Source: UBA2897 sp036733925
Lineage (GTDB): Bacteria; Bacillota; Negativicutes; Selenomonadales; Selenomonadaceae
DNA length: 64,000 bases
Reading direction: 5' to 3'
Assembly (NCBI GenBank): GCA_036733925.1
Contig: DAIMZO010000011.1
Coordinates: 1 to 64,000 of the forward strand
Of the stretch, positions 26,787-35,006 are shown in pieces. Position numbers and translations under genes: made by a program. Below the pieces are notes generated by a model that searched no databases, was not told where the DNA came from, and saw nothing but the letters and a program-made list of their open reading frames with translations. Each line of letters starts with the position of its first letter. The first letter of the stretch is position 1.

Positions 26787-27947
26787 ATGGCAAAGAAAAT
26801 CAAGGTCATGACGGTGTTCGGCACGCGGCCGGAGGCCATCAAGATGGCACCGGTCGTACTCGAGCTCAAGAAGCATCCGGAGTCCATCATTCCGGTGGTT
26901 GCCGTGACGGCACAGCACCGCGAGATGCTCGATCAGGTATTGAACCTCTTCGAGATCAAGCCGGACTATGACCTCAATATCATGGCGGCAGGGCAGACCC
27001 TTTTCGACATCACGACGAAGGCCATGCATGGTCTCGACAAGGTTCTGACGGAGGAAAAGCCGGATCTCGTGCTCGTCCATGGCGATACGACGACGACGTT
27101 CGCAGGCGCCTTGGCCTCGTACTATCATCAGGTTCCGGTCGGCCATGTCGAGGCGGGCCTGCGCACGTATAACAAGTACTCGCCGTTCCCGGAGGAGATG
27201 AACCGCCAGCTGACGGGCCGCATCGCGGAGCTCCATTTTGCGCCGACCGATACGTCGGAGAAGAACCTGTTGCAGGAGCACGTTCCGGCAGAGCAGATCT
27301 TCGTGACGGGCAACACGGTCATCGATGCGCTGCACCACACCGTGCAGGATTCCTTCGATTTCGAGGACGAGACGCTGCAGGGCGTCGATTTCACGGGCAA
27401 GCGCATCATCCTCGTCACGACGCACCGCCGCGAGAACCTCGGTGAGCCGATGCGCCACGTATACAAGGCGCTGCGCCAGCTCACGGAGGAGCTCGACGAT
27501 GTCGAGGTCGTGTTCCCGGTGCACAAGAACCCGAAGGTCCGCGAGGTCGTCAACGAGGAGCTCGGCGGACTCAAGAAAGTCCATCTGATCGATCCGCTCG
27601 ATTACGAGCCGTTCGCGAACCTCATGCACCGCGCGCATTTGATCCTGACGGATTCGGGCGGCGTGCAGGAGGAGGCCCCGGCGCTCGGCAAGCCGGTACT
27701 CGTCCTGCGCGATACGACGGAGCGTCCGGAGGCCGTCGAGGCCGGTACGGTCAAGCTGATTGGCACGGACCGCGAGCGCGTCTACGAGGAGGCCAAGCGC
27801 CTGCTCACGGATGATGCGGAGTATCACCGCATGGCGGAGTCTGTGAACCCGTACGGTGACGGGCACGCGGCCGAGCGCATCATCCAGGCGATCCTCTACC
27901 ATTACGGACTGTCAGAGAACAAACCGGATCGCTTCACCGCAGAATAA
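26787..27947 (+). CDS. wecB: UDP-N-acetylglucosamine 2-epimerase (non-hydrolysing)
   Basis: This 386-residue enzyme should interconvert UDP-GlcNAc and UDP-ManNAc. It shows the opening MTVFGTRPEAIKMAPV, then VHGDTTTTFA, HVEAGLRTY, FPEEMNRQL, TTHRRENLG and LTDSGGVQEEAP. AGGGAGG precedes the ATG at 26787; the open frame extends 11 codons further without support. Product for an O-antigen, enterobacterial-common-antigen-like or teichoic-like polymer cannot be decided here. Confidence 0.93.
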   Translation: MAKKIKVMTVFGTRPEAIKMAPVVLELKKHPESIIPVVAVTAQHREMLDQVLNLFEIKPDYDLNIMAAGQTLFDITTKAMHGLDKVLTEEKPDLVLVHGDTTTTFAGALASYYHQVPVGHVEAGLRTYNKYSPFPEEMNRQLTGRIAELHFAPTDTSEKNLLQEHVPAEQIFVTGNTVIDALHHTVQDSFDFEDETLQGVDFTGKRIILVTTHRRENLGEPMRHVYKALRQLTEELDDVEVVFPVHKNPKVREVVNEELGGLKKVHLIDPLDYEPFANLMHRAHLILTDSGGVQEEAPALGKPVLVLRDTTERPEAVEAGTVKLIGTDRERVYEEAKRLLTDDAEYHRMAESVNPYGDGHAAERIIQAILYHYGLSENKPDRFTAE

Positions 27948-27955
27948 CGGGAATC

Positions 27956-27994
27956 AAAAAATGGCAGCGGCTCAGATTGGCCGCTGCCATTTTC
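27956..27994. terminator. Bidirectional intrinsic terminator
   Basis: ATGGCAGCGGC and GCCGCTGCCAT form a perfect stem flanked by AAAAA on the left and TTTT on the right, between the convergent wecB and lpxT-like genes. Confidence 0.85.
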
Positions 27995-28011
27995 ATGTTC
28001 TGTTTTTGATT

Positions 28012-28743
28012 TTAATGAGAAATCTTGCGGTCGAGCCAGCCGGGGAAGATGCGGTCAAACCATCGGATCAGTTTATCGGAGGCCGGCGTCAGCAGCATCC
28101 AACTCATGACGATGCAGGTGACGGAGAGCGAGCCGACCGCGACATCGGTGAACCAGTGCGCGCCGCTCATGATGCGCGGCAGCGAGAACACGAAGAACAC
28201 GGCGAGGCTCGCGAGGAACGACCGTCTGCCGAGATAGCGCAGTGAGAAGCTCACGAAGATCAGCAGGAACATGCCGTGGTCCCCGGGGAAGGAGCTGCTG
28301 GCGAGATCCTTGCACGGCCAGCCGGTGAGCTCGGAGGCGCGGAATATCGGGAACCCATTTTCGAGGAAGTATTTTGTTGCGGACGCGCGCCCGCTGCCGT
28401 CGATCAGGTTCGCACCCTGCTTCGCGATCAGCGCCGAGACGAGCATCGTGGCGCCCATGCAGAGAAGGAAGCGGCGCCCGTCGTGATTCATTTTCCGGTA
28501 GGAATGCGCGAAGATCGCGAGCATGAACAGGAACGCTACGATGTCGAACGGCCGCAGATTCGTGAACGCGACGAGGTAGAGGAACGCGCGGTTTTGCGGC
28601 AGCATCTCATTGAAGGTGAAGAAGATGCTCTTGTCGATCGCGAACCAGAATCCGTGCTGGACGGGAAGCGCCCAGCTCAAAAAGAGCGCGATGCCGAACA
28701 AATTCGCGAAGATCAGAGCGATGATTTTCTTTTGTCTTGACAT
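28012..28743 (-). CDS. lpxT: PAP2 family lipid A phosphotransferase, LpxT-like
   Basis: This 243-residue PAP2 protein closely resembles, from memory, E. coli LpxT (YeiU) along its full length: the opening GIALFLSW-x-x-PVQHGFW, the FLYLVAFTN-like helix, the catalytic SSFPGDHGM and the PRIMSGAHWFTDV motif. LpxT moves phosphate from undecaprenyl pyrophosphate to the 1-position of lipid A on the periplasmic side and recycles the carrier lipid. It has six predicted membrane helices. The gene stands alone on the minus strand between the tRNA-Pro gene and wecB. Another PAP2 activity (for example UppP-like) remains possible. Confidence 0.8.
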   Translation of the reverse strand: MSRQKKIIALIFANLFGIALFLSWALPVQHGFWFAIDKSIFFTFNEMLPQNRAFLYLVAFTNLRPFDIVAFLFMLAIFAHSYRKMNHDGRRFLLCMGATMLVSALIAKQGANLIDGSGRASATKYFLENGFPIFRASELTGWPCKDLASSSFPGDHGMFLLIFVSFSLRYLGRRSFLASLAVFFVFSLPRIMSGAHWFTDVAVGSLSVTCIVMSWMLLTPASDKLIRWFDRIFPGWLDRKISH

Positions 28744-28772
28744 AGTTCACCTCAGAATCTCAGAAACCCAGA

Positions 28773-28803
28773 GAAAAGAAAAAAGCCAGCGATGCCGCTG
28801 GCT
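28773..28803 (-). terminator. Intrinsic terminator of tRNA-Pro
   Basis: On the minus strand AGCCAGCGGCATCGCTGGCT forms a tight hairpin followed by a T-rich tract (A-rich at 28773-28784 on the plus strand). Confidence 0.8.
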
Positions 28804-28815
28804 TAGATTTTCAGA

Positions 28816-28892
<77 letters not shown>

Positions 28893-28950
28893 TAAACACA
28901 AGAAACAGTATACCCGATGGCGTCCTGCTTGTCAAGCATTTTTTTCCTGC

Positions 28951-28978
28951 TTGCATTTTAACCGCAGAGTATTACAAT
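28951..28978 (+). promoter_or_regulatory. Promoter of the thiC transcript
   Basis: TTGCAT (28951-28956) and TACAAT (28973-28978) are 16 bases apart, placing the start of transcription just before the TPP riboswitch. Confidence 0.7.
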
Positions 28979-28989
28979 AGAAGCAGAGA

Positions 28990-29075
28990 ATTCACTAGGG
29001 GAGCAGAAGCTGAGAGGCCTGCGGGCCGACCCTTGGAACCTGTCTGGGTAATACCTGCGTAGGGAAGTGGAATCG
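28990..29075 (+). ncRNA. TPP riboswitch (THI box)
   Basis: The conserved THI-box blocks are present in order: CTAGGGGAGC, GCTGAGAGG, the central GACCCTTGGAACCTG, CTGGGTAATACC and CGTAGGGAAGTGG. It binds thiamine pyrophosphate and controls thiC through the terminator that follows. Confidence 0.95.
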
Positions 29076-29084
29076 ATGAGATTG

Positions 29085-29118
29085 CGCTCGCCTGGGGGTT
29101 ACCACCGGCGAGCGTTTT
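29085..29118 (+). terminator. Riboswitch-controlled terminator before thiC
   Basis: CGCTCGCC (29085-29092) pairs with GGCGAGCG (29107-29114), followed by TTTT and further T-rich sequence. It lies between the aptamer and the thiC ribosome site, as an OFF switch when TPP is bound. Confidence 0.8.
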
Positions 29119-29145
29119 GGTGTTTCAGAAAGAGGAGGAATACGA

Positions 29146-30453
29146 TTGGCAACGCAGATGCAGGCAGCCCGTGAGGGGAAGATCACGGATGCGATGAAGA
29201 TTGTGGCAGAGGCGGAGCATATTGCACCGGAGACCATCCGGGAGCGCGTGGCGAGAGGCAGCATCGCCATTCCGGCCAATGTCAATCATGCGGCGCTGAA
29301 GCCGGATGGCGTCGGGGAGGGACTCCGCGTCAAGGTCAACGCGAACATCGGGACGTCGAGCACGTATCCGGACATCGAGCCGGAGCTGGAGAAACTCGAC
29401 GAGGCCGTGAAATGCGGCGCGAACGCGGTCATGGACCTTTCAACGGGCGATAACATCGATGTGTCGCGCAAGCGCATCATCGAGCACTCGCCGATCATGG
29501 TCGGCACGGTGCCGCTCTATCAAGCCACGGTGCGCGCCATCCGCGAGCACGGGGCTGTCGTCGAGATGACGGATGAGGATATCCTCCAGACAATCGAAGA
29601 GCAGGCAAAGGACGGAGCCGACTTCATGACGCTGCACTGCGGCGTCACGCGCCGGGCCATCGAGGCAATGCGCCGGCAGGGCCGCGTCATGGATGTCGTG
29701 AGCCGCGGCGGTTCGTTCATCACGGGCTGGATGCTCCACAACGAGATGGAGAACCCGCTCTACACGCATTACGACGAGATCCTGGACATCTGCGAGAAAT
29801 ACGATGTGACCATCAGCCTCGGCGACGGCATGCGGCCGGGCTGCACGGCGGACGCGACGGACCGCGCGCAGCTCACGGAGCTCATCACGCTCGGCGAGCT
29901 CGTTGACCGCGCCTGGAAGCGCGGCGTGCAGGTCATGGTCGAGGGCCCGGGCCATGTGCCCTATGACCAGATTGCGGCGAACATGAAGCTCGAGAAGCGC
30001 CTCTGCCGCAATGCGCCGTTCTATGTGCTCGGCCCGCTCGTCACGGATATCGCGCCGGGCTACGACCACATCACGGCGGCCATCGGCGGCACGCTCGCCG
30101 CGGTGTCCGGTGCGGACTTCCTCTGCTATGTGACGCCGGCGGAGCACCTCTGCCTGCCGACGATGCAGGACGTGCACGACGGCGTCATCACGTCGCGCAT
30201 CGCGGCGCATGCCGCAGACCTCGTGCGCGGCGTCCCGGGTGCGCGGGAATGGGATCTCGCGATGGCAAAGGCGCGCAAGCAGCTTGACTGGGAGAAGCAG
30301 ATCTCGCTCTCCATCGACCCGGAGCTCGCGCGCAAGCGCCGCGGGGACCGCAACCCGGCGGGCGAGGGGGCCTGCTCCATGTGCGGCGATTACTGCGCAG
30401 TCGAGATCATCCAGAAGTACTTCGACAAGAAGAAATGCCCCGTGGATGACTGA
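29146..30453 (+). CDS. thiC: Phosphomethylpyrimidine synthase
   Basis: ThiC, a radical SAM enzyme, converts aminoimidazole ribotide to the hydroxymethylpyrimidine phosphate of thiamine. The 435-residue protein shows NVNHAALKPDGVG, NIGTSS, DLSTGDNI, EGPGHVPYDQI and the C-terminal iron-sulfur motif CSMCGDYC. It starts at TTG with AGAGGAGG seven bases upstream. It is the short Firmicute form without the N-terminal extension of the E. coli enzyme. No other thiamine gene is adjacent. Confidence 0.97.
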   Translation: MATQMQAAREGKITDAMKIVAEAEHIAPETIRERVARGSIAIPANVNHAALKPDGVGEGLRVKVNANIGTSSTYPDIEPELEKLDEAVKCGANAVMDLSTGDNIDVSRKRIIEHSPIMVGTVPLYQATVRAIREHGAVVEMTDEDILQTIEEQAKDGADFMTLHCGVTRRAIEAMRRQGRVMDVVSRGGSFITGWMLHNEMENPLYTHYDEILDICEKYDVTISLGDGMRPGCTADATDRAQLTELITLGELVDRAWKRGVQVMVEGPGHVPYDQIAANMKLEKRLCRNAPFYVLGPLVTDIAPGYDHITAAIGGTLAAVSGADFLCYVTPAEHLCLPTMQDVHDGVITSRIAAHAADLVRGVPGAREWDLAMAKARKQLDWEKQISLSIDPELARKRRGDRNPAGEGACSMCGDYCAVEIIQKYFDKKKCPVDD

Positions 30454-30584
30454 GAAAACTTTTTCCGAAAATAGGTAAAACTTTTCTGGAAAAAGAGGAA
30501 TTCCCCCATTTATCGCGAAATAGTACTACGTAGAAAGAAAGAAAATAGACGACATGCTTCTAAACGATACAAGGGGGTTATATC

Positions 30585-30965
30585 ATGGGCAAGATCAATA
30601 AAATTCTGGTCCCCGTAGATGGTTCGGTGAACGGCTGCAAGGCCGTGGATGAGGCGATTTTCTTCGCGGAGAAATGCAAGGCGGATCTCGATTTCGTCTA
30701 TGTGGCGAGCAATATCAACAAGGATATTCCGAGCCATATCGTCTTTGACCGCATCTGGGAGAAGCTCCCCGATGATATGCGCGCGGCAAAGCATGTGGAG
30801 ACCGGCAGCATCCCGAAGGCCATCCTGCGCGTCGCAGAGCAGGAGGGCAGCGACATGATCATCATGGGCAGCCGCGGGCTCGGCCTGTTCAAGGGCGCGC
30901 TGATCGGCAGCGTCAGCCAGAAGGTCGTCGAGGAATCGCCGATTCCGGTCATGGTAGTCAAGTAA
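30585..30965 (+). CDS. Universal stress protein (UspA family)
   Basis: This 126-residue UspA-fold protein has the opening KILVPVDGSVNGCKAV and the ATP-binding signature MGSRGLGLFKGALIGSVSQKVVEESPIPVMVV (read as G-2x-G-9x-G-S/T). It should bind ATP; its role is not known. AAGGGGG precedes the ATG. The 131 bases before it contain AT-rich sequence with a weak CTTTTTCC/GGAAAAAG inverted repeat. It is monocistronic. Confidence 0.9.
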   Translation: MGKINKILVPVDGSVNGCKAVDEAIFFAEKCKADLDFVYVASNINKDIPSHIVFDRIWEKLPDDMRAAKHVETGSIPKAILRVAEQEGSDMIIMGSRGLGLFKGALIGSVSQKVVEESPIPVMVVK

Positions 30966-31001
30966 CAGCCAATTGCTTTCATGGGGAACGGATAAGGGGT
31001 T

Positions 31002-31046
31002 AAAAGCCTTGATACGGGTATAGGGGTGCCTGCATCAAGGCTTTTT
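31002..31046 (+). terminator. Intrinsic terminator after uspA
   Basis: AAAGCCTTGAT (31003-31013) pairs with ATCAAGGCTTT, followed by a T-run, with a 20-base loop. Confidence 0.8.
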
Positions 31047-31060
31047 CGTGTCCCGGTTAC

Positions 31061-31089
31061 TTGTCATTTCCCCGGGGAATCGATATAAT
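31061..31089 (+). promoter_or_regulatory. Promoter of the prmA operon
   Basis: TTGTCA (31061-31066) and TATAAT (31084-31089) are spaced by 17 bases. Confidence 0.85.
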
Positions 31090-31116
31090 AGCAGGATAGT
31101 GAAAGGAGCGAGCAGC

Positions 31117-32067
31117 GTGAAATGGATGGAGGTCAGCGTGCGCGCGTCGCACGCGGCGGCGGATGTCATGGCAGAGTGTTTCAAGGATCTCGGCACGAAC
31201 GGCGTGTCGATGGATGATCCGGAGATCTGGAACGAGGCCATCGAGGAAGGTCTCTGGGATTTCAAGAACGTCGAGGAGGAGCGCCCGCATACGGACCGCG
31301 TGACGGTCAAGGCGTATTTTCCGGCGGACGATTCATATGATGAGAAATACGGAAAAGTGCAGGCGCGCGTGCGCGAAATCGAGCGCATCGATGGGCTCGG
31401 CGGCGCTTGCGAGCTCTCGGTGAAGCCGGTGCAGGATGAGGACTGGGCGGACAACTGGAAGCAGTACTTCCATACGCAGCGTGTCGGGCAGCATTTCGTC
31501 ATCCAGCCGTCGTGGGAGAGCTATGCGGCAAAGCCGGACGACGTCGTGCTGCGGCTCGACCCGGGCGCCGCATTCGGCACGGGCACGCACCCGACGACCG
31601 CGATGTGCCTCGAGGCGGTCGAGTCTCTCGTGAAGCTAGGCATGACGGTCTTCGACGTCGGTACGGGCTCCGGCGTGCTCGCGATTGCGGCAGCGAAGCT
31701 CGGCGCCGCGGAAGTCGTCGCGAAGGACTACGATGCATTGGCCGCGAAGGTCGCCGCGGAGAATGCGGCGGAGAACGGCGTGCGGGATGTCATCGAGACG
31801 GGTACGAGCGACAAGCTCCAGAATTTCGAAGGCAAGGCGGACGTCGTGCTCGCGAACATCATCGCGGACATCATCATCCCGCTGTTCGATGAACTGAACG
31901 ATCACCTCAAGCCGGGCGGGCGGCTGCTCGCGTCCGGCATCATCGACACGCGCGAGGCGGAGGTCGTCCGCGCGGCGGAGCAGCGGGGCTTCGCCGTTGA
32001 GGAGCGGCGCACGCGGGACGGCTGGGTGGCACTCGTCATCGGCCGGAAAGAGGAAATCACGCGATGA
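31117..32067 (+). CDS. prmA: Ribosomal protein L11 methyltransferase
   Basis: This 316-residue SAM-dependent enzyme should methylate ribosomal protein L11. The N-terminal substrate domain contains EDWADNWKQYF, and the Rossmann domain contains DPGAAFGTGTHPTT, FDVGTGSGVLAIAA and the catalytic-type VLANIIADII. GTG 31117 is the start because AAAGGAG lies eight bases upstream. The stop overlaps the rsmE start (ATGA). Confidence 0.93.
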   Translation: MKWMEVSVRASHAAADVMAECFKDLGTNGVSMDDPEIWNEAIEEGLWDFKNVEEERPHTDRVTVKAYFPADDSYDEKYGKVQARVREIERIDGLGGACELSVKPVQDEDWADNWKQYFHTQRVGQHFVIQPSWESYAAKPDDVVLRLDPGAAFGTGTHPTTAMCLEAVESLVKLGMTVFDVGTGSGVLAIAAAKLGAAEVVAKDYDALAAKVAAENAAENGVRDVIETGTSDKLQNFEGKADVVLANIIADIIIPLFDELNDHLKPGGRLLASGIIDTREAEVVRAAEQRGFAVEERRTRDGWVALVIGRKEEITR

Positions 32068-32801
32068 GAAGACTGTTTTACAAGGGCCTGCTCGAGGATA
32101 CGGTGACGATCACGGGCGATGATGCGCATCATCTGCTCTACGCGATGCGCGCGAAACCCGGAGACGAGGTCACGCTCGTCGATGACCACGGCGCGGTCGG
32201 GCGCATGCGCTGTGCGGGCTTCACGGCGGACTCCGTGACGCTCGCGCTTGTCGAGCGCGTCGAGGCGGACACTGAGCCGCCAATCGAGATCACGCTCGCC
32301 GCGTGCCTGCCGAAGGGCGACAAGATGGAACTGATGATCCAGAAGGCGGTCGAGCTCGGCGTCACGGAGGTGCAGCCGCTCGAAAGCCAGAACGTCGTCG
32401 TGCGCTACGATGGGAAGAAGGCGGCGGCCAAGCAGAAGCGCTGGCAGAAAATCGCCGATGAGGCCGCAAAGCAGTGCGGCAGGACGCGGCTCATCACCGT
32501 GCAGCCCATCGAGAAGCTCGGCGTCTGGCTCGAGCGCCGTGCGAGAGAAAATGCCGCCCTGCTGTTCTGCTACGAGAACGAGACCGCGCACAATATCAAG
32601 GAAGCCCTGCGCGCATTGCCGGACACCATCGGGCATTTCAACCTGCTGACCGGCCCGGAGGGCGGTTTCTCGCTTGCGGAGGCGGAACGCGTCGAGGCCG
32701 CGGGCGGGGCGAGCGTGACGCTCGGCCCGCGGATTCTGCGCGCGGAGACCGCTGCCATCACGGCGATGAGCATCGTACAGTATGAAAAAGGAGATCTGTA
32801 A
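32064..32801 (+). CDS. rsmE: 16S rRNA (uracil1498-N3)-methyltransferase
   Basis: This 245-residue SPOUT-family enzyme has an N-terminal PUA-like domain (HHLLYAMRAKPGDEV) and a trefoil-knot domain with ACLPKGDKMELMIQKAVELGV, LLTGPEGGFSLAE and LGPRILRAETA, the usual SAM-knot motifs. It is coupled to prmA, a common arrangement in Firmicutes. Confidence 0.94.
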   Translation: MRRLFYKGLLEDTVTITGDDAHHLLYAMRAKPGDEVTLVDDHGAVGRMRCAGFTADSVTLALVERVEADTEPPIEITLAACLPKGDKMELMIQKAVELGVTEVQPLESQNVVVRYDGKKAAAKQKRWQKIADEAAKQCGRTRLITVQPIEKLGVWLERRARENAALLFCYENETAHNIKEALRALPDTIGHFNLLTGPEGGFSLAEAERVEAAGGASVTLGPRILRAETAAITAMSIVQYEKGDL

Positions 32802-34115
32802 TTGAAAACCGCAGCATTCATGACGCTCGGCTGTAAAGTCAATCAATTCGAGACGGAGACCATGGAGGGTCTGTTCAAGCGCAGCGGCTACGAGACCGTG
32901 CCGTTTGAGAGCAAGGCGGACGTCTACGTCATCAACACCTGCTCGGTCACGAGCCTTTCCGACCGCAAGAGCCGGCAGATGATCCGCCGGGCCGTCCGCG
33001 AGAACCCGGACGCCATCGTCGCGGTCTGCGGCTGCTACGCGCAGGTGAAGCCGGAGGAGATCCGCGCGATTGACGGCGTCAATGTCGTGCTCGGCACGAA
33101 TGAGCGCGCGCATATTGTCGACTATGTCGAAAAGGCCATGCGCGAGAAAGGCGTGGTCAGCGATATCGAAGATATCCTGCAGGTACATGAGTTCGAGGAC
33201 ATCCCGCTCTACGACAACCCGCAGCGCACACGTGCGTTCCTGAAGATCGAGGATGGCTGCGAGAATTTCTGCTCGTACTGCATCATCCCATACGCGAGAG
33301 GCCCGGTGAAGTCCCGGCACCCGGAGAGCGTGCGCCGCGAGGCGGAGAAGCTCGTGCGCGCGGGCTACAAGGAAATCGTGCTGACGGGGATTCACCTCGG
33401 CGCCTATGGGCGCGACCTCGCGGAGAATATCGACCTCGCGGACGCCTGCGAGGCCGTGCTGTCCGTGGACGGCCTGAAGCGCTTGCGGCTCGGCTCGCTC
33501 GAGTCCCTCGAGCTTTCGCCGCGCCTTTTCGCCCTGATCCGCGGGGATGAGCGCTTCTGCGCGCATCTGCACCTCCCGCTGCAGGCGGGCTCCGACGCGG
33601 TGCTGCACGATATGAACCGCCACTACGATACGGCGGAGTTCGGACGGTTGATCGAGAACGTCGAGCGCGAGGTGCCGGGCATCGCGGTGTCGACCGATAT
33701 CATCGTCGGTTTCCCGGGCGAAACGGAGGAGCTCTTCGAGCAGAGCCTCGCTTTCGTCTCGAAGATGAATTTTTCGCGCATGCACGTCTTCCCGTATTCG
33801 ATGCGCGAGGGGACACCGGCGGCGAAGCGCGCCGACCAGGTGCCGCCAGAGGTCAAGAAGGACCGCGTGCACCGCATGCAGGCGCTCGCCGCGCGCAAGA
33901 CGCGCGAATTCGAGGAGCATTTCCTCGGCCAGACGATGCGCGTGCTCTTCGAGACGACAGAGGACGGCATCACCGACGGCCTGACCGACAACTATATCCG
34001 CGTCTATACGGACGATCCGGTCGAGCATGGTGAGATTTATCCGGTGAAAATCGAAAAACTTTATAAAGATGGCGTGTTCGGGAAGGTATTTCCCGGATCA
34101 TCGCGAATACTATAA
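32802..34115 (+). CDS. mtaB: tRNA t6A37 methylthiotransferase MtaB
   Basis: This 437-residue radical SAM enzyme of the MiaB family should convert t6A37 to ms2t6A37. It has an N-terminal UPF0004 domain with cluster cysteines Cys11, Cys47 and Cys78 and the radical SAM CxxxCxxC at Cys153, Cys157 and Cys160, followed by a TRAM-like C-terminus. It starts at TTG immediately after the rsmE stop with AAAGGAG upstream. MtaB rather than MiaB/RimO is inferred from the GCKVNQFETE opening. Confidence 0.93.
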   Translation: MKTAAFMTLGCKVNQFETETMEGLFKRSGYETVPFESKADVYVINTCSVTSLSDRKSRQMIRRAVRENPDAIVAVCGCYAQVKPEEIRAIDGVNVVLGTNERAHIVDYVEKAMREKGVVSDIEDILQVHEFEDIPLYDNPQRTRAFLKIEDGCENFCSYCIIPYARGPVKSRHPESVRREAEKLVRAGYKEIVLTGIHLGAYGRDLAENIDLADACEAVLSVDGLKRLRLGSLESLELSPRLFALIRGDERFCAHLHLPLQAGSDAVLHDMNRHYDTAEFGRLIENVEREVPGIAVSTDIIVGFPGETEELFEQSLAFVSKMNFSRMHVFPYSMREGTPAAKRADQVPPEVKKDRVHRMQALAARKTREFEEHFLGQTMRVLFETTEDGITDGLTDNYIRVYTDDPVEHGEIYPVKIEKLYKDGVFGKVFPGSSRIL

Positions 34116-34178
34116 AGGTCAGAGATAAATCTGGCAAAATATGTTTCCTGACAGAAATCCGCAAAGGAGGTGTTTTTG

Positions 34179-34526
34179 ATGGCAGATTGTGTATTCTGCA
34201 AGATTGCCGCCAAAGAGATCCCGTCGAATATCGTCTATGAGGACGAGCAGGTCACGGCGTTCAAGGATCTCGAGCCGCAGGCACCGGTGCATGTGCTCGT
34301 GATCCCGAAGAAGCATATCGAGAGCGTTTTGGCGCTTTCGGATGAGGACCGCGCGCTCGTCGCGCATATCTTCGTCGACGTGATTCCGCAGATTGCGAAG
34401 GAACTTGGCGTCGACGCGAAAGGGTTCCGCGTCGTGGCGAACACGGGCGAGGAAGGCGGCCAGACGGTCAAGCATCTGCATTTCCACCTCCTGGGCGGCA
34501 GGTCCATGCAGTGGCCTCCAGGCTGA
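34179..34526 (+). CDS. HIT family nucleotide-binding protein (HinT-like)
   Basis: This 115-residue HIT protein shows FCKIAAKEIPSNIVYEDE, KHIESV and the C-terminal histidine triad HLHFHLLGGR. HinT-like enzymes hydrolyse adenosine 5'-phosphoramidates. AAAGGAGG precedes the ATG by eight bases. It lies just before rpsU, a conserved pairing in Firmicutes. Confidence 0.93.
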   Translation: MADCVFCKIAAKEIPSNIVYEDEQVTAFKDLEPQAPVHVLVIPKKHIESVLALSDEDRALVAHIFVDVIPQIAKELGVDAKGFRVVANTGEEGGQTVKHLHFHLLGGRSMQWPPG

Positions 34527-34540
34527 TGCAGAAAAATTTA

Positions 34541-34569
34541 TTGACAGGTGGAAAGCACTGCGGTATAAT
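34541..34569 (+). promoter_or_regulatory. Consensus promoter of rpsU
   Basis: TTGACA (34541-34546) and TATAAT (34564-34569) with 17-base spacing, a perfect housekeeping consensus, as expected for a ribosomal protein gene. Confidence 0.92.
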
Positions 34570-34625
34570 CGTATGGTGCGATTCTGAAACACAAACTCCC
34601 AATTCGTGGAGGGGGGGAAACATAG

Positions 34626-34805
34626 ATGGCAAACGAAATCAAGGTCGGCAAGAACGAGTCGATTGACAGCGCTCTCCGCCGCTTCAAGCGTATGTCCCAG
34701 AAAGCTGGTACGCTCGCAGAAGTGAGAAAACGTGAGCATTATGAAAAGCCGAGCGTTCGCCGTAAGAAGAAGTCTGAGGCAGCTCGTAAACGCAAGTTCC
34801 GGTAA
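34626..34805 (+). CDS. rpsU: 30S ribosomal protein S21
   Basis: This short gene encodes 59 residues, beginning MANEIKVGKNESIDSALRRF and ending in the Lys/Arg-rich tail RKKKSEAARKRKFR. S21 sits near the anti-Shine-Dalgarno region of 16S rRNA and aids initiation. A very strong GGAGGGGGG site lies upstream, and it is flanked by a consensus promoter and a terminator, so it forms its own unit. Confidence 0.96.
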   Translation: MANEIKVGKNESIDSALRRFKRMSQKAGTLAEVRKREHYEKPSVRRKKKSEAARKRKFR

Positions 34806-34815
34806 TGCATGTTGG

Positions 34816-34851
34816 AACGCCTGTGGATCATTTGGTTCACGGGCGTTTTTT
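34816..34851 (+). terminator. Intrinsic terminator after rpsU
   Basis: ACGCCTGTGG pairs with TTCACGGGCGT (two wobble pairs) and is followed by six T. The next 155 bases hold a TATAAT box at 34936-34941 but no matching -35 before the chemotaxis receptor. Confidence 0.8.
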
Positions 34852-35006
34852 CTTTCATTAAATTATTTTAGTTTTTTCATAGCAATATTTAGATTATCTG
34901 GGAATTTAACAGGAATTTTAGGGGAAATATCGTAATATAATACAAGGGAACAAGAGGAAATGAAAGTAAGTTTACCCGTTACGTCATTTTTTTAGGAGGG
35001 GAAACC

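Noticed and set aside
30454..30584. Possible terminator or regulatory RNA before uspA (CTTTTTCC/GGAAAAAG)
   Set aside because: The arms are A/T-rich with a large loop and no T-run, too weak to call.
31902..34028. Minus-strand frame of 708 codons opposite rsmE and mtaB
   Set aside because: It covers two well-supported genes in antisense and shows only shadow composition.
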